From Clostridiales bacterium (GTDB lineage: Bacteria; Bacillota; Clostridia; Christensenellales; Aristaeellaceae): a stretch of 6,433 bases of DNA. The DNA is taken from the NCBI GenBank assembly GCA_012513735.1, contig JAAZBR010000052.1:1-6433 (forward strand), given 5' to 3'. Within the stretch, counting starts at the first letter, position 1, and every line of letters starts with the position of its first letter. The notes under the pieces were generated by a model. That model had not been told where the DNA came from. It made no database searches and worked only from the letters and a program-made list of their open reading frames with translations. This document shows positions 1 to 5,689 of this stretch, piece by piece. A program made the translations under genes and the position numbers.

Positions 1-40
1 ACGATCAATACCGAGTGATCTTCTCTGACTGTACCTTTAG

Positions 41-391
41 TGGTGGAGGTGAGGGGAATCGAACCCCTGTCCGAAGATTCAAGCATATGGTTTTCTCCGA
101 GCGGAGCCTCTCATTTTAATTTCCCTTGCCGGGCCGCCGGGAGGCAGGCTGCCTGGGTTGGTAGCTTCATTTTACCGGTGTCGCCTCAAAGCTTTGACGA
201 ACCTGTTCCTCACATCAATGACGCCGGATATCTCAAGCCGTGAGCGCTTGAGGCCGACGACGCGGCGTTAGGCCGCGAAAGCGAATTGCTGATTGTTGTC
301 AGTTAATTTATTTCCCCGTTGTTGCGCGGTTCAGGGTCCGCGGCTCGCTTACCATACACCCGACGATCCCCGTCGAAACCAGTACACCCCC
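41..391 (-). ncRNA. ssrA: Transfer-messenger RNA (tmRNA, 10Sa RNA), one-piece form
   Basis: This RNA acts with SmpB to free ribosomes stalled on mRNAs lacking a stop codon: it enters the A site charged with alanine, then supplies a short reading frame that tags the unfinished protein for proteolysis. The 3' end on the minus strand is a TΨC-type arm (AGGGG, loop UUCGAUU, CCCCU) followed by CACCUCC and an encoded CCA at 43-41. CACCUCC pairs with GGGGGUG at 391-385 as a 7-bp acceptor stem with one G-U pair. The long helix H2 is visible as 351-359 pairing with 83-91. Pseudoknot 1 precedes the tag (CGCGG/CCGCG stem, loop CCC pairing with GGG). The next pseudoknot has a perfect 7-bp stem, 246-252 with 232-238, whose loop (240-244) pairs with 209-213. 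Its length, about 351 nt, is normal and it is not permuted. The 5' end is set by the acceptor stem and could be off by one. An apparent plus-strand ORF over the 3' end is a shadow of this RNA. Confidence 0.97.
268..300 (-). other. tmRNA tag-peptide reading frame, DNNQQFAFAA-stop
   Basis: Read on the minus strand from 300 down to 271, the codons GAC AAC AAU CAG CAA UUC GCU UUC GCG GCC encode DNNQQFAFAA, and UAA follows at 270-268. The stop lies in the loop of a CGCGGC/GCCGCG hairpin, where tmRNA tag stops usually sit. The hydrophobic C-terminus ending in Ala-Ala is what ClpXP-type proteases recognise; here it is AFAA where many bacteria have ALAA. The frame is clear from the stop and the ending. 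The resume codon is less sure: GAC at 300-298 fits tags that begin with Asp, but ACU just before it (303-301) would add a Thr. The alanine from the charged tmRNA itself would precede the tag. Confidence 0.85.
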
Positions 392-456
392 CTGTTGTGC
401 CGCTTCAACACCGCAGGCAGGATGCATGGAACATGCAGCGCTCGGGCCGACAACAG
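392..456 (-). other. Folded 5' leader of precursor tmRNA
   Basis: Between the predicted transcription start (near 469) and the mature tmRNA 5' end lie about 78 nt. In the RNA, CUGUUGU (456-450) is perfectly complementary to ACAACAG (398-392), a 7-bp stem that ends right at the mature 5' end. Inside it UGCAUG (437-432) and CAUGCA (428-423) form a 6-bp hairpin with a 3-nt loop. RNase P normally makes the tmRNA 5' end, so the stem beside the cleavage site may guide or slow processing. That role is inferred; the complementarity is seen directly. The 6-bp dyad could also be a protein-binding site in DNA. Confidence 0.5.
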
Positions 457-475
457 ACCCATTAAACGCGCTTTT

Positions 476-504
476 ATTATATCATGCGCGGGAATGGTCC
501 GCAA
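476..504 (-). promoter_or_regulatory. ssrA promoter, sigma-A type with extended -10
   Basis: On the minus strand there is a perfect TATAAT at 481-476 preceded by TG and one base, making a full extended -10 element. A weak -35, TTGCGG (504-499), sits 17 bp upstream. Transcription would begin near 469, about 78 nt before the mature tmRNA. The strong -10 with a poor -35 is consistent with constitutive expression of an abundant RNA. Confidence 0.8.
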
Positions 505-594
505 TATCCGGGGCTGGTTACAGCGGGTGATGGGATCTGTTGCAGCAAGCGATTGCGGCAGGGCTGGTTAGCCACATGGCAAGCACGTCCAAAT

Positions 595-623
595 TTGCCT
601 TCCCCGGGCAATCCGCCTATAAT
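595..623 (+). promoter_or_regulatory. Promoter of the cell-wall protein operon, sigma-A type
   Basis: TTGCCT (595-600) and a perfect TATAAT (618-623) are separated by exactly 17 bp on the plus strand. This is the best promoter match upstream of the gene starting at 826. Transcription would start near 630, which leaves an unusually long leader of about 195 nt. It fires divergently from the ssrA promoter, with about 90 bp between the two -35 elements. Confidence 0.7.
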
Positions 624-629
624 GAAACA

Positions 630-825
630 AATGAACGAACCGCGATGAGAAGGCGCAGGTTCGGACGTACAAAACAGCAGCAAATTGCGGCGATCGGACT
701 GACGCATTGTCAAAGCGTCGCCAGCGCCGATCGACAATCAACTGATCCGGCGCACCAGACAGTTTGTCGGCGTACAAACCGGCTATCAAAGCACTGCTCG
801 CCTATGTAATCATCAGGAGGTTTCC
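630..825 (+). promoter_or_regulatory. Long structured 5' leader before the wall-protein operon
   Basis: No coding sequence is convincing in the roughly 430 bases between ssrA and the gene at 826; small ORFs here lack ribosome binding sites and protein-like composition. The leader can fold in two exclusive ways. In one, CGATCGG (691-697) pairs with CCGATCG (727-733) around an inner GACGC/GCGTC hairpin (701-705 with 715-719). In the other, GCGCCGATC (724-732) pairs with GATCCGGCGC (744-753) with a single bulged C. A strong ribosome binding site, AGGAGG (815-820), lies 5 nt before the ATG. Neither fold occludes that site directly, no poly-U terminator follows, and I recognise no known riboswitch class. 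Confidence 0.4.
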
Positions 826-2064
826 ATGAGAAGGATGCTGATTTATGCGCTCTGTGCGCTGCTGATGTGCGCCCTTCCTGCCGCGGCATCGTCCACAATC
901 CATCTGGATGCGCTGACTGTGGAGGAGTTGAGTGTTTTGCGGCGGGATGTCGACGCGCGCATCCGTCTGCTGCAGGTTTCGGACGCCCAGGGGTATTTGG
1001 GCGTAGGAGATGGGGAGGACCACGCCCGCCGGCCACAGGCGCACCTGGGGGAGAAGGTGAAACTGGAGGGGGAGATCCTGCGCGTGCAGCAGATATCCCA
1101 AAGCGAAGGCAGAGGCTTTTGCTATTATGTATCGCTCAACGGCTCTCCCGGCCGGGTGTTCCAGGTGGATTATGCGCTTCAGGCGGAGGAAGGGCTGCTG
1201 CTGGCCGGCGATGCGGTGACCATCTATGGCGTGTTTACCGGCCTGGCGCCCTTTGATGGAAGGGGGCTTTTGATGGATGGCGCTCCCATTGTGGAGGCTT
1301 CCGCCGTTGTCCCGCGTTTGGCAGAGCGGCCGTCCCTGGCGGCCGATCCCTACGCAGCCACCCGCAGCGATCCGGCGCCGCTGGGCGTATTGGCGCGCTA
1401 CCCAGGCAGCTATCACACAGAATACGGGGCGCTTGAACTGGAAATGACCTCCGCCTTGCGGGGGATGGCGGCTCTCAGCTTTGCCCAGGATTTGACCAAG
1501 TACAACGTGACGCCGCTGCGCACCCAGGAGTATCTGCTGGTCTGGATACGGGTGAAGGCTGTGTCGGCGCCCGCAGGCCGTGCGCCCATCAGCGAAAATG
1601 ATTTCCGTTTCGTCAGCCGGACAGGCAGCGAATACGCGCCCCACTATCTGCTTAACTCGCCATCCGCTCTGCGCACCCTTTATGAGGGCGGCGAGCAGGT
1701 GGCTATTCTAAGCTGCCTGGTGGACAAGGGAGACCGGCCGCTGATTGTGTACCAGCCGCAAAGCGACAGCCCCCTGTGGTTTGATCCGTGTACTCGCCAT
1801 GTGCCAGACATGACGGGTCGCAGCTTTGCTACGCTGGAGCTGAATACCAGCGGCCCCGAGGTGGTGCAGATGAAGAGACTGCTGGCAGAAATGGGCTTTC
1901 TCAGCAAGCTGGAGACGGGGGATAAGTTCACCAGCTCGCTTAAAAGCGCCCTGGCCAAATATCAGAAAGCCATGGGCTTGCCTGCCAACGGTGTAGCAGA
2001 TGAAGCAACCCAACGGCTGCTGCTCTCCGGGACCTATCCGCCGGACGGGAGCAGGGAACCATGA
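826..2064 (+). CDS. Secreted peptidoglycan-binding protein with OB-like and DUF4352-like regions
   Basis: A predicted exported protein of 412 aa, likely acting in the cell wall. Residues 1-21 form a signal peptide (RR, a hydrophobic core, then AAA before Ser22). Residues 27-50 are a short helical segment. Residues about 75-157 (LGEKVKLEGEIL to VTIYGVF) have the alternating strand pattern of a small OB-like beta barrel. Residues about 195-312, with EYLLVWIRVKA, a middle FRFVSRTGSEY and a late GGEQVAILSCLVD, resemble the DUF4352-type Ig-like fold. Residues 337-401 are a PG_binding_1 domain (VVQMKRLLAEMGFL, then KYQKAMGLPANGVADEATQRLL). No catalytic motif is visible, so it probably binds wall material or a partner rather than cutting it. 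The start is fixed by AGGAGG 5 nt upstream. Its TGA overlaps the next gene's ATG. The wall-binding and export calls are firm; the two middle domain calls are by pattern only. Confidence 0.85.
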   Translation: MRRMLIYALCALLMCALPAAASSTIHLDALTVEELSVLRRDVDARIRLLQVSDAQGYLGVGDGEDHARRPQAHLGEKVKLEGEILRVQQISQSEGRGFCYYVSLNGSPGRVFQVDYALQAEEGLLLAGDAVTIYGVFTGLAPFDGRGLLMDGAPIVEASAVVPRLAERPSLAADPYAATRSDPAPLGVLARYPGSYHTEYGALELEMTSALRGMAALSFAQDLTKYNVTPLRTQEYLLVWIRVKAVSAPAGRAPISENDFRFVSRTGSEYAPHYLLNSPSALRTLYEGGEQVAILSCLVDKGDRPLIVYQPQSDSPLWFDPCTRHVPDMTGRSFATLELNTSGPEVVQMKRLLAEMGFLSKLETGDKFTSSLKSALAKYQKAMGLPANGVADEATQRLLLSGTYPPDGSREP

Positions 2065-3134
2065 AGGGGGCTGCCCTGATGCGGTCATTGTGTTTGCCTG
2101 GTATCGTGACTGCCATGCTATGCCTGATGCTGGCCTTTGCCCTTATAGGGGCTGTTGCTGTTGAAACAGCGGGCCGTGTCCTGGGCCCTGGCGACCAGGG
2201 GGAGGCAGTGCGCAGCTTGCAGGGGCAATTGATACGTCGCGGCTTGCTGGCTCACGCACCGGATGGGCGGTATGGCGACCTCACCCGGCAGGCAGTAGCC
2301 AAATACCAGGCAATGAGGGGGGTGCCCGCAGACGGGCTGGCGGACGATCAGACGCTGCTGGCGCTCTACGCAGCCGACTTGATGGACCCGGGCGCCGCCG
2401 AACACGCTATTGTGCCGATTCAGGGCCGGTCATCGGAACCTGATGCCCAAGTGAATCCAGTAGGCGCGGGGTTACTTGCCGGCCTGCCTGCCTCCAGCGG
2501 GCCGGGGACAGTGGGGCCCCATGTGCTGCAGTTGCAGCGCATGCTGCGTGAATTGAGGTACCTGCAGGGGAAGGAAGAAGGCGCCTTTGACAGCGTTACC
2601 TTGCAGGCTGTAGCAGCTTTTCAGCAGGACCATGGCCTTGCAGCGGATGGCCGCGCGGACAGGCAGACGCTCATACTGTTGCAGAACGCTCTTGCCGCGT
2701 CCTTAGCCCATGGCCTGCCGCCTACACAGATGCCCCTTTGGTATGGCGGCGGCAGCGAGATCATTCCTCGGGGCGCTGTGTTCAGCGTGCAGGATGTGGC
2801 TACCGGTCGCACCTTCACCGCGCTCAGAATGGAGGGTTTCAGCCACCTCGACGCCGAGCCCCTGACGCCCTTTGACACCCAGGTTATCCACCAGCTTTAC
2901 GGCGGCGAATGGAGCTGGAATCGGCGCGCCATTCTGCTGCGCTACGGGGATCAGGTGATCGCTGCCTCCATGAACGGCATGCCCCATGGCTTCAGCTCCA
3001 ATGCTGCCAACGCCATGCCGGGGCATTTCTGCATCCACCTGTATGAGAGCCGGGGCCACGGCTCTCAGCGTATCAGTGACACCCACATTACCGCTGTGCT
3101 GGAGGCTGCCCGCGCCACCTGGCAGGAGGAGTAA
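2061..3134 (+). CDS. Exported protein with two peptidoglycan-binding domains and a GHFCIH-motif C-terminal domain
   Basis: A 357-aa protein whose ATG overlaps the upstream stop codon (ATGA), so the two are probably translationally coupled. Residues 8-33 are a hydrophobic export signal ending in AVA; cleavage after 33 is plausible, but it could stay as an anchor. PG_binding_1 repeats lie at about 40-104 and 146-208, joined by a Pro/Gly/Ser-rich linker. The C-terminal domain (224-350) contains FTALRMEGFSHLDAEPLT, GGEWSWNRRAI, AASMNGMPHG (301-310), GHFCIHLYES (321-330) and RGHGS (331-335). From memory, domains with these His/Cys motifs recur behind PG_binding_1 repeats in other Firmicutes proteins. 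H-x-C-I-x-L recalls the HGC(I/V)RL active site of YkuD-type L,D-transpeptidases, which makes Cys324 and His309 candidate catalytic residues; that is inference. GGGAG 9 nt upstream supports 2061; an ATG at 2079 (residue 7) with AAGGGGG is a credible alternative. Confidence 0.85.
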   Translation: MKGAALMRSLCLPGIVTAMLCLMLAFALIGAVAVETAGRVLGPGDQGEAVRSLQGQLIRRGLLAHAPDGRYGDLTRQAVAKYQAMRGVPADGLADDQTLLALYAADLMDPGAAEHAIVPIQGRSSEPDAQVNPVGAGLLAGLPASSGPGTVGPHVLQLQRMLRELRYLQGKEEGAFDSVTLQAVAAFQQDHGLAADGRADRQTLILLQNALAASLAHGLPPTQMPLWYGGGSEIIPRGAVFSVQDVATGRTFTALRMEGFSHLDAEPLTPFDTQVIHQLYGGEWSWNRRAILLRYGDQVIAASMNGMPHGFSSNAANAMPGHFCIHLYESRGHGSQRISDTHITAVLEAARATWQEE

Positions 3135-3177
3135 CCGGCACAGCTCCTTTGCCGCTGGCTGCGCCAGATCAGGCACC

Positions 3178-3231
3178 ACACAAAAGCACCCGTTCCCTGT
3201 CCACTGGCAGGGCGCGGGTGGTTTTTGTGTT
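3178..3231. terminator. Bidirectional intrinsic terminator between convergent genes
   Basis: The arm CACCCG (3187-3192) pairs with CGGGTG (3215-3220), and CCCTG (3195-3199) pairs with CAGGG (3208-3212). On the plus strand the stem is followed by GTTTTTGTGT. On the minus strand it is followed by CTTTTGTGT, because ACACAAAA precedes the hairpin. It lies about 40 bp after the wall operon and about 70 bp after the radical SAM gene, so it can end transcripts from both sides. Confidence 0.8.
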
Positions 3232-3302
3232 TCCTAATTATGGAGAAAAGGGTTTTAGCGGGGATACGCACCGGCACGCAGCCCGGCTTGTTTTCTTCCG
3301 GT

Positions 3303-4427
3303 CTACAGCACCAACTGATCCAGCCGGTATCCGTCGGGCATGGGCTCCTCCTCCAGGAAGGGGAAGCTGTCATCCTGCAGCAGAGGCAAAAAGGCGGCGA
3401 AAGGCAGGGTGGGGAACTCACACCCACAGCTGCTGGCCCCAAACCAGCCACCCTCCTTGGCCTGGCGGTTCAGGTCCCGGGCGAACTTGGTGCGGTTGCT
3501 GCAGTCGTGCACCACAAGGGGCCATTGTTCCTCCTGTGCCTGGCGCATCAGCCGGAGGGTCAACTGCCGGCTCCATACGGGGGAGATGTAACCCCGCCGG
3601 GACATGTACATGGGCTCCCCCAGATAATTGCCCAGGTTGTTGGGGTTCAAGTGCAGTTCCGCGCAGTTGATGAAGCCGATACCCGTATCCAGGATCTGCT
3701 GCTTTTTGTGCTGAAAGCCTTCATAGAAGGAGGGCGTCATGGGTGTCTCAATGCCTACAGCGGGGATGAAACGGGCGGCCAGGGCCATGTTGTCGATCAC
3801 CCTGTCCGCACAGTCTGTCGCCCCCAGGTTGAAGCGCAGCTCATCCAGCCCCGCCTCCCCCAGCGCCCGCAGGTTTTGCTCAGTGGCCAAGGTACCGTTG
3901 GTGTACAGGTGCTGGTGTACTCCGGCTTCACGGAAACGGCGGATCACGGGGTAGTACTGCTCAATTTCCATAAAGGGCTCCAGGTACACATAGGAAATAC
4001 CCGTGGGCTTACCCTGGATGGATAGCAGCAGGTCGATGTCCGCATCGTAGTACTTGCTGCCGCCAATCTCCCACATCCCGTCGCCTACAGGAGGCTGGTT
4101 CTCTATCTCGCCATAGTCGTAGCAGAATTCGCACCGCAGGTTGCAGGTGTTGGTTTTGCGGATGGCGCTCAGGCCTGTGCCCGTCAGACAGGAACGGCAG
4201 CCCTTGGGAAAATGTGCCCTGTCGCCCACAAAGTAGGTGCGGTTATCCAGCGTCTGCAGGCGGGGAATGGCCTGCATCAGTGTGGCGTTTTGATGCTCTA
4301 CGGCGCGCTCAATCTGTGTCAGCACAGCGTAGGCAATCTCCATCTGCCGGGGCGATAATTCCTCCTCCTCGGGCAGAGAGGCGAAAAACGAAAACCAGAT
4401 CAAGGCGTCCTTCTTGGGGATTCTCAT
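3303..4427 (-). CDS. Radical SAM protein related to pyruvate formate-lyase activating enzymes
   Basis: A 374-aa iron-sulfur enzyme expected to cleave S-adenosylmethionine to a 5'-deoxyadenosyl radical; its substrate is unknown. The signature C-x3-C-x2-C is at residues 95, 99 and 102 (CNLRCEFC), with Tyr after the last Cys. YLEPF (148-152) fills the place of the GGEP motif, and YTNGT (175-179) and the ELRFNLGATD strand fit the usual partial barrel. Extra cysteines in GCRSC (77, 80) before the motif, and at 309 (HDCSNRTKF), 334 and 336 (SSCGCEF) near the C-terminus, could hold a second cluster. The arrangement resembles the uncharacterised PflA-like group COG2108, from memory. I chose ATG at 4427 because AAGGAG (4437-4432) lies 4 nt before it; an in-frame GTG at 4445 would place that site inside the gene. 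It follows smpB after 113 bp on the same strand. The family is certain, the reaction unknown. Confidence 0.9.
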   Translation of the reverse strand: MRIPKKDALIWFSFFASLPEEEELSPRQMEIAYAVLTQIERAVEHQNATLMQAIPRLQTLDNRTYFVGDRAHFPKGCRSCLTGTGLSAIRKTNTCNLRCEFCYDYGEIENQPPVGDGMWEIGGSKYYDADIDLLLSIQGKPTGISYVYLEPFMEIEQYYPVIRRFREAGVHQHLYTNGTLATEQNLRALGEAGLDELRFNLGATDCADRVIDNMALAARFIPAVGIETPMTPSFYEGFQHKKQQILDTGIGFINCAELHLNPNNLGNYLGEPMYMSRRGYISPVWSRQLTLRLMRQAQEEQWPLVVHDCSNRTKFARDLNRQAKEGGWFGASSCGCEFPTLPFAAFLPLLQDDSFPFLEEEPMPDGYRLDQLVL

Positions 4428-4501
4428 AGCGCTCCTTGTAATCACGGGGAATCACTACAGATTTTCAGCAACACTGCTGTGCAGACATCATCGGCTTATG
4501 C

Positions 4502-4533
4502 AAAAGGCGCGGCATGTTGTACAAGGCCGTGCC
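4502..4533 (-). terminator. Possible weak terminator after smpB
   Basis: On the minus strand GGCACGGC (4533-4526) can pair with GCCGCGCC (4513-4506), with one A-C mismatch, across a 12-nt loop that includes the palindrome TTGTACAA. TTTT follows at 4505-4502. The short U run and mismatch suggest partial termination, so some read-through into the radical SAM gene is likely. A second small hairpin (CAGCA 4466-4470 with TGCTG 4475-4479) lies further on. No separate promoter for the radical SAM gene stands out in this gap. Confidence 0.4.
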
Positions 4534-4540
4534 CTGGATA

Positions 4541-5020
4541 TCAGTCGTCCGCGCCGCGTCCGCCGCTGCGCAGGGCCCGCTCCATATCCCGCTTGGCATC
4601 CCGCTCGGCCATGTCATCCCGCTTGTCGTGCAGGCGCTTGCCCTGGCAGACGCCCAGCTCCAGCTTCATCAGACCGTCCTTTAAGTAGATCTGCAGCGGG
4701 ATCAGCGTATATCCCTTCTGCTGTACCTGGGCCTTCAACTTGCGGATTTCGCTTTTATGCAGCAGCAGCTTCTTGGGGCGCAGGGGATCGGGGTTGAAGA
4801 TGCTGCCCTGCTCGTAGGGGCTGATGTGCATGCCCAGCACCAGCACCTCATTGTCACGCACGGTGGCGTAGCTTTCCTTCAGGTTACCCTTGCCCTGCCT
4901 GAGGGATTTGACCTCCGTGCCCTGCAGGGCGATGCCGCACTCATAGGCTTCTTCCACGAAGTAGTCGTGGCGGGCACGGCGGTTGACGACCACGGGCTTG
5001 ATGCCCTTTTGTTTGGCCAT
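4541..5020 (-). CDS. smpB: SsrA-binding protein SmpB
   Basis: SmpB binds the tRNA-like end of tmRNA, brings it to stalled ribosomes and takes the place of the missing codon-anticodon helix. At 159 aa it has the family's usual length. Its landmarks are all present: [12 protein letters not shown] (13-24), [11 protein letters not shown] (34-44), an ESYA strand (49-52), [22 protein letters not shown] (67-88), [15 protein letters not shown] (102-116), [10 protein letters not shown] (119-128) and HDKRDD (131-136). A basic helical tail follows (137-151), the segment known to reach into the empty mRNA channel. The start MAKQKG is typical, and AGGAG (5034-5030) lies 9 nt upstream. Its RNA partner ssrA is in this window on the same strand, but smpB has its own promoter. 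No truncation or missing residue is seen; the identification is near certain. Confidence 0.98.
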   Translation of the reverse strand: MAKQKGIKPVVVNRRARHDYFVEEAYECGIALQGTEVKSLRQGKGNLKESYATVRDNEVLVLGMHISPYEQGSIFNPDPLRPKKLLLHKSEIRKLKAQVQQKGYTLIPLQIYLKDGLMKLELGVCQGKRLHDKRDDMAERDAKRDMERALRSGGRGADD

Positions 5021-5100
5021 GGCTGACCACTCCTCTCCATGTAATCGCGCAGACAGGAAAACGGCAAGGCATGCTGCCCCGCCGCCTGGCTGCCCATTGC

Positions 5101-5118
5101 GCTATACAGAAGTATAGC
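5101..5118. repeat. Perfect inverted repeat over the smpB -10 element
   Basis: GCTATAC (5101-5107) and GTATAGC (5112-5118) are perfect 7-bp inverted repeats around AGAA. The dyad covers the predicted -10 hexamer and start region of smpB. It could be an operator for a dimeric repressor, or it may simply reflect the palindromic tendency of TATA-like sequence; nothing here decides between them. Confidence 0.5.
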
Positions 5119-5140
5119 ATGCTCTGCACATAGGGTGCAA
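5111..5140 (-). promoter_or_regulatory. smpB promoter, extended -10 type
   Basis: The minus strand shows TATACT at 5116-5111 preceded by TG plus one base, an extended -10 like that of ssrA. A weak -35, TTGCAC (5140-5135), is 18 bp upstream. Transcription would start near 5104, giving a leader of about 84 nt. It lies just after the terminator of the upstream gene, so smpB has its own transcript start. Confidence 0.7.
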
Positions 5141-5166
5141 ATGCTGCAGCCGGGTTCATTTTGCGT

Positions 5167-5203
5167 ATAGAAAAGGCGCAGGAGAGTTTGTCCCGCCTGC
5201 GCC
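5167..5203 (-). terminator. Intrinsic terminator of the GlsB-like gene
   Basis: On the minus strand GGCGCAGG (5203-5196) and CCTGCGCC (5182-5175) form a perfect 8-bp GC-rich stem with a 13-nt loop, followed at once by TTTTCTAT. It begins about 25 bp after the stop codon and separates this transcript from smpB. Confidence 0.85.
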
Positions 5204-5228
5204 GCGGCAACTTAATCTATTTGCAGGA

Positions 5229-5483
5229 TTACTTCTTTCTGTTGACTCCCTTGAAAACCGCCAGAAAGACCACAGAGCCCAGCAAGGCGACCAGAAAGGA
5301 TCTCAGGTTGAAACCGTCCACACCGGTCTTCCCAAGCAGACTCATGATGAAGCCGCCTACCACCGAGCCGATGATACCGACAATGATGTTGGCGATGGCG
5401 CCCATGGATGCGTCGTGTCCGGTGATTTTGCTGGCAACCCAGCCAGCCAGTGCGCCCAGAATAATCCATGAAAGAATGCCCAT
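5229..5483 (-). CDS. GlsB/YeaQ/YmgE family small membrane protein
   Basis: An 84-aa integral membrane protein of the family often labelled transglycosylase-associated; the exact biochemical role is unsettled, and members are commonly linked to envelope or general stress. The sequence opens with MGILSWIILGALAGWVASKI (a first membrane segment), then GHDASMG, then NIIVGIIGSVVGGFIMSLLG (a second, Gly-rich segment), a short loop with FNLRSF and a third segment FLVALLGSVVFLAVF, ending in a basic tail, NRKK. The G-x-x-x-G spacing and overall length are typical of the family. I start it at 5483 because AGGAGG (5495-5490) lies 6 nt upstream and MGIL is the normal family beginning; an in-frame ATG at 5567 would add 28 residues of unrelated sequence lying over the promoter. 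It is a single-gene transcript, divergent from the gene at 5690. Confidence 0.93.
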   Translation of the reverse strand: MGILSWIILGALAGWVASKITGHDASMGAIANIIVGIIGSVVGGFIMSLLGKTGVDGFNLRSFLVALLGSVVFLAVFKGVNRKK

Positions 5484-5526
5484 TTTGGACCTCCTAAAGC
5501 TCATTGGAGCGTGTTTTATCGAGAAG

Positions 5527-5555
5527 ATAATACCCTCTCCCGTGCAATGAATCAA
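5527..5555 (-). promoter_or_regulatory. Promoter of the GlsB-like gene
   Basis: TTGATT (5555-5550) and TATTAT (5532-5527) are spaced by 17 bp on the minus strand, a good sigma-A-type match. Transcription would start near 5520 with a leader of about 36 nt. The -10 is part of GGGTATTAT, which overlaps a sigma-B-like GGGTAT, but no GTTT-type -35 sits at the right distance. Confidence 0.7.
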
Positions 5556-5629
5556 GAATTGAGACAATGTGAAAAAGCAATTTTACAAGGATTTCAACAT
5601 CACATGGATGGTTCCGGCACCATAAACTT

Positions 5630-5660
5630 GTTTGAATCGATTGTTGAACGGTTACATTAT
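5630..5660 (+). promoter_or_regulatory. Candidate promoter of the charged helical-protein gene
   Basis: TTGAAT (5632-5637) and CATTAT (5655-5660), 17 bp apart, make a moderate sigma-A-type promoter with a start near 5667, close to the ribosome binding site. The same stretch also reads GTTTGA (5630-5635), 14 bp, GGTTAC (5650-5655), an imperfect match to the sigma-B pattern. Which, if either, is used cannot be told from sequence. Confidence 0.45.
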
Positions 5661-5689
5661 GATTAGTACAAGCAAGGGGGAGCATCCTC

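Noticed and set aside
1..40. Possible terminator after ssrA (GATCA/TGATC inverted repeat on the minus strand)
   Set aside because: The stem is only 5 bp and AT-rich, and no U run follows within the window.
186..197. 12-bp palindrome TCAAAGCTTTGA as a possible protein-binding site
   Set aside because: It lies inside the tmRNA pseudoknot region and is better explained as part of that RNA's folding.
40..243. Plus-strand ORF of 67 codons beginning MVEVRGIEPLSEDSS
   Set aside because: It is the antisense reading of the tmRNA 3' domain; VRGIEPL is the reverse of a TΨC arm and is a frequent false protein call.
293..809. Several overlapping small ORFs on both strands between ssrA and the wall operon
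   Set aside because: None has a ribosome binding site, a known domain or protein-like composition, and they run over the promoters and leader structures.
802..1644. Minus-strand ORF of 280 codons inside the first wall-protein gene
   Set aside because: It is an antisense shadow rich in His, Gln and Arg with no domain; the plus-strand frame has a signal peptide and a PG_binding_1 domain.
3225..4025. Plus-strand ORF of 266 codons opposite the radical SAM gene
   Set aside because: It is the complement of a gene with a clear C-x3-C-x2-C motif, and it lies downstream of a terminator with no promoter.
5484..5567. Upstream ATG that would extend the GlsB-like protein by 28 residues
   Set aside because: The extension covers the promoter, has no ribosome binding site, and the family begins at MGIL with AGGAGG before it.
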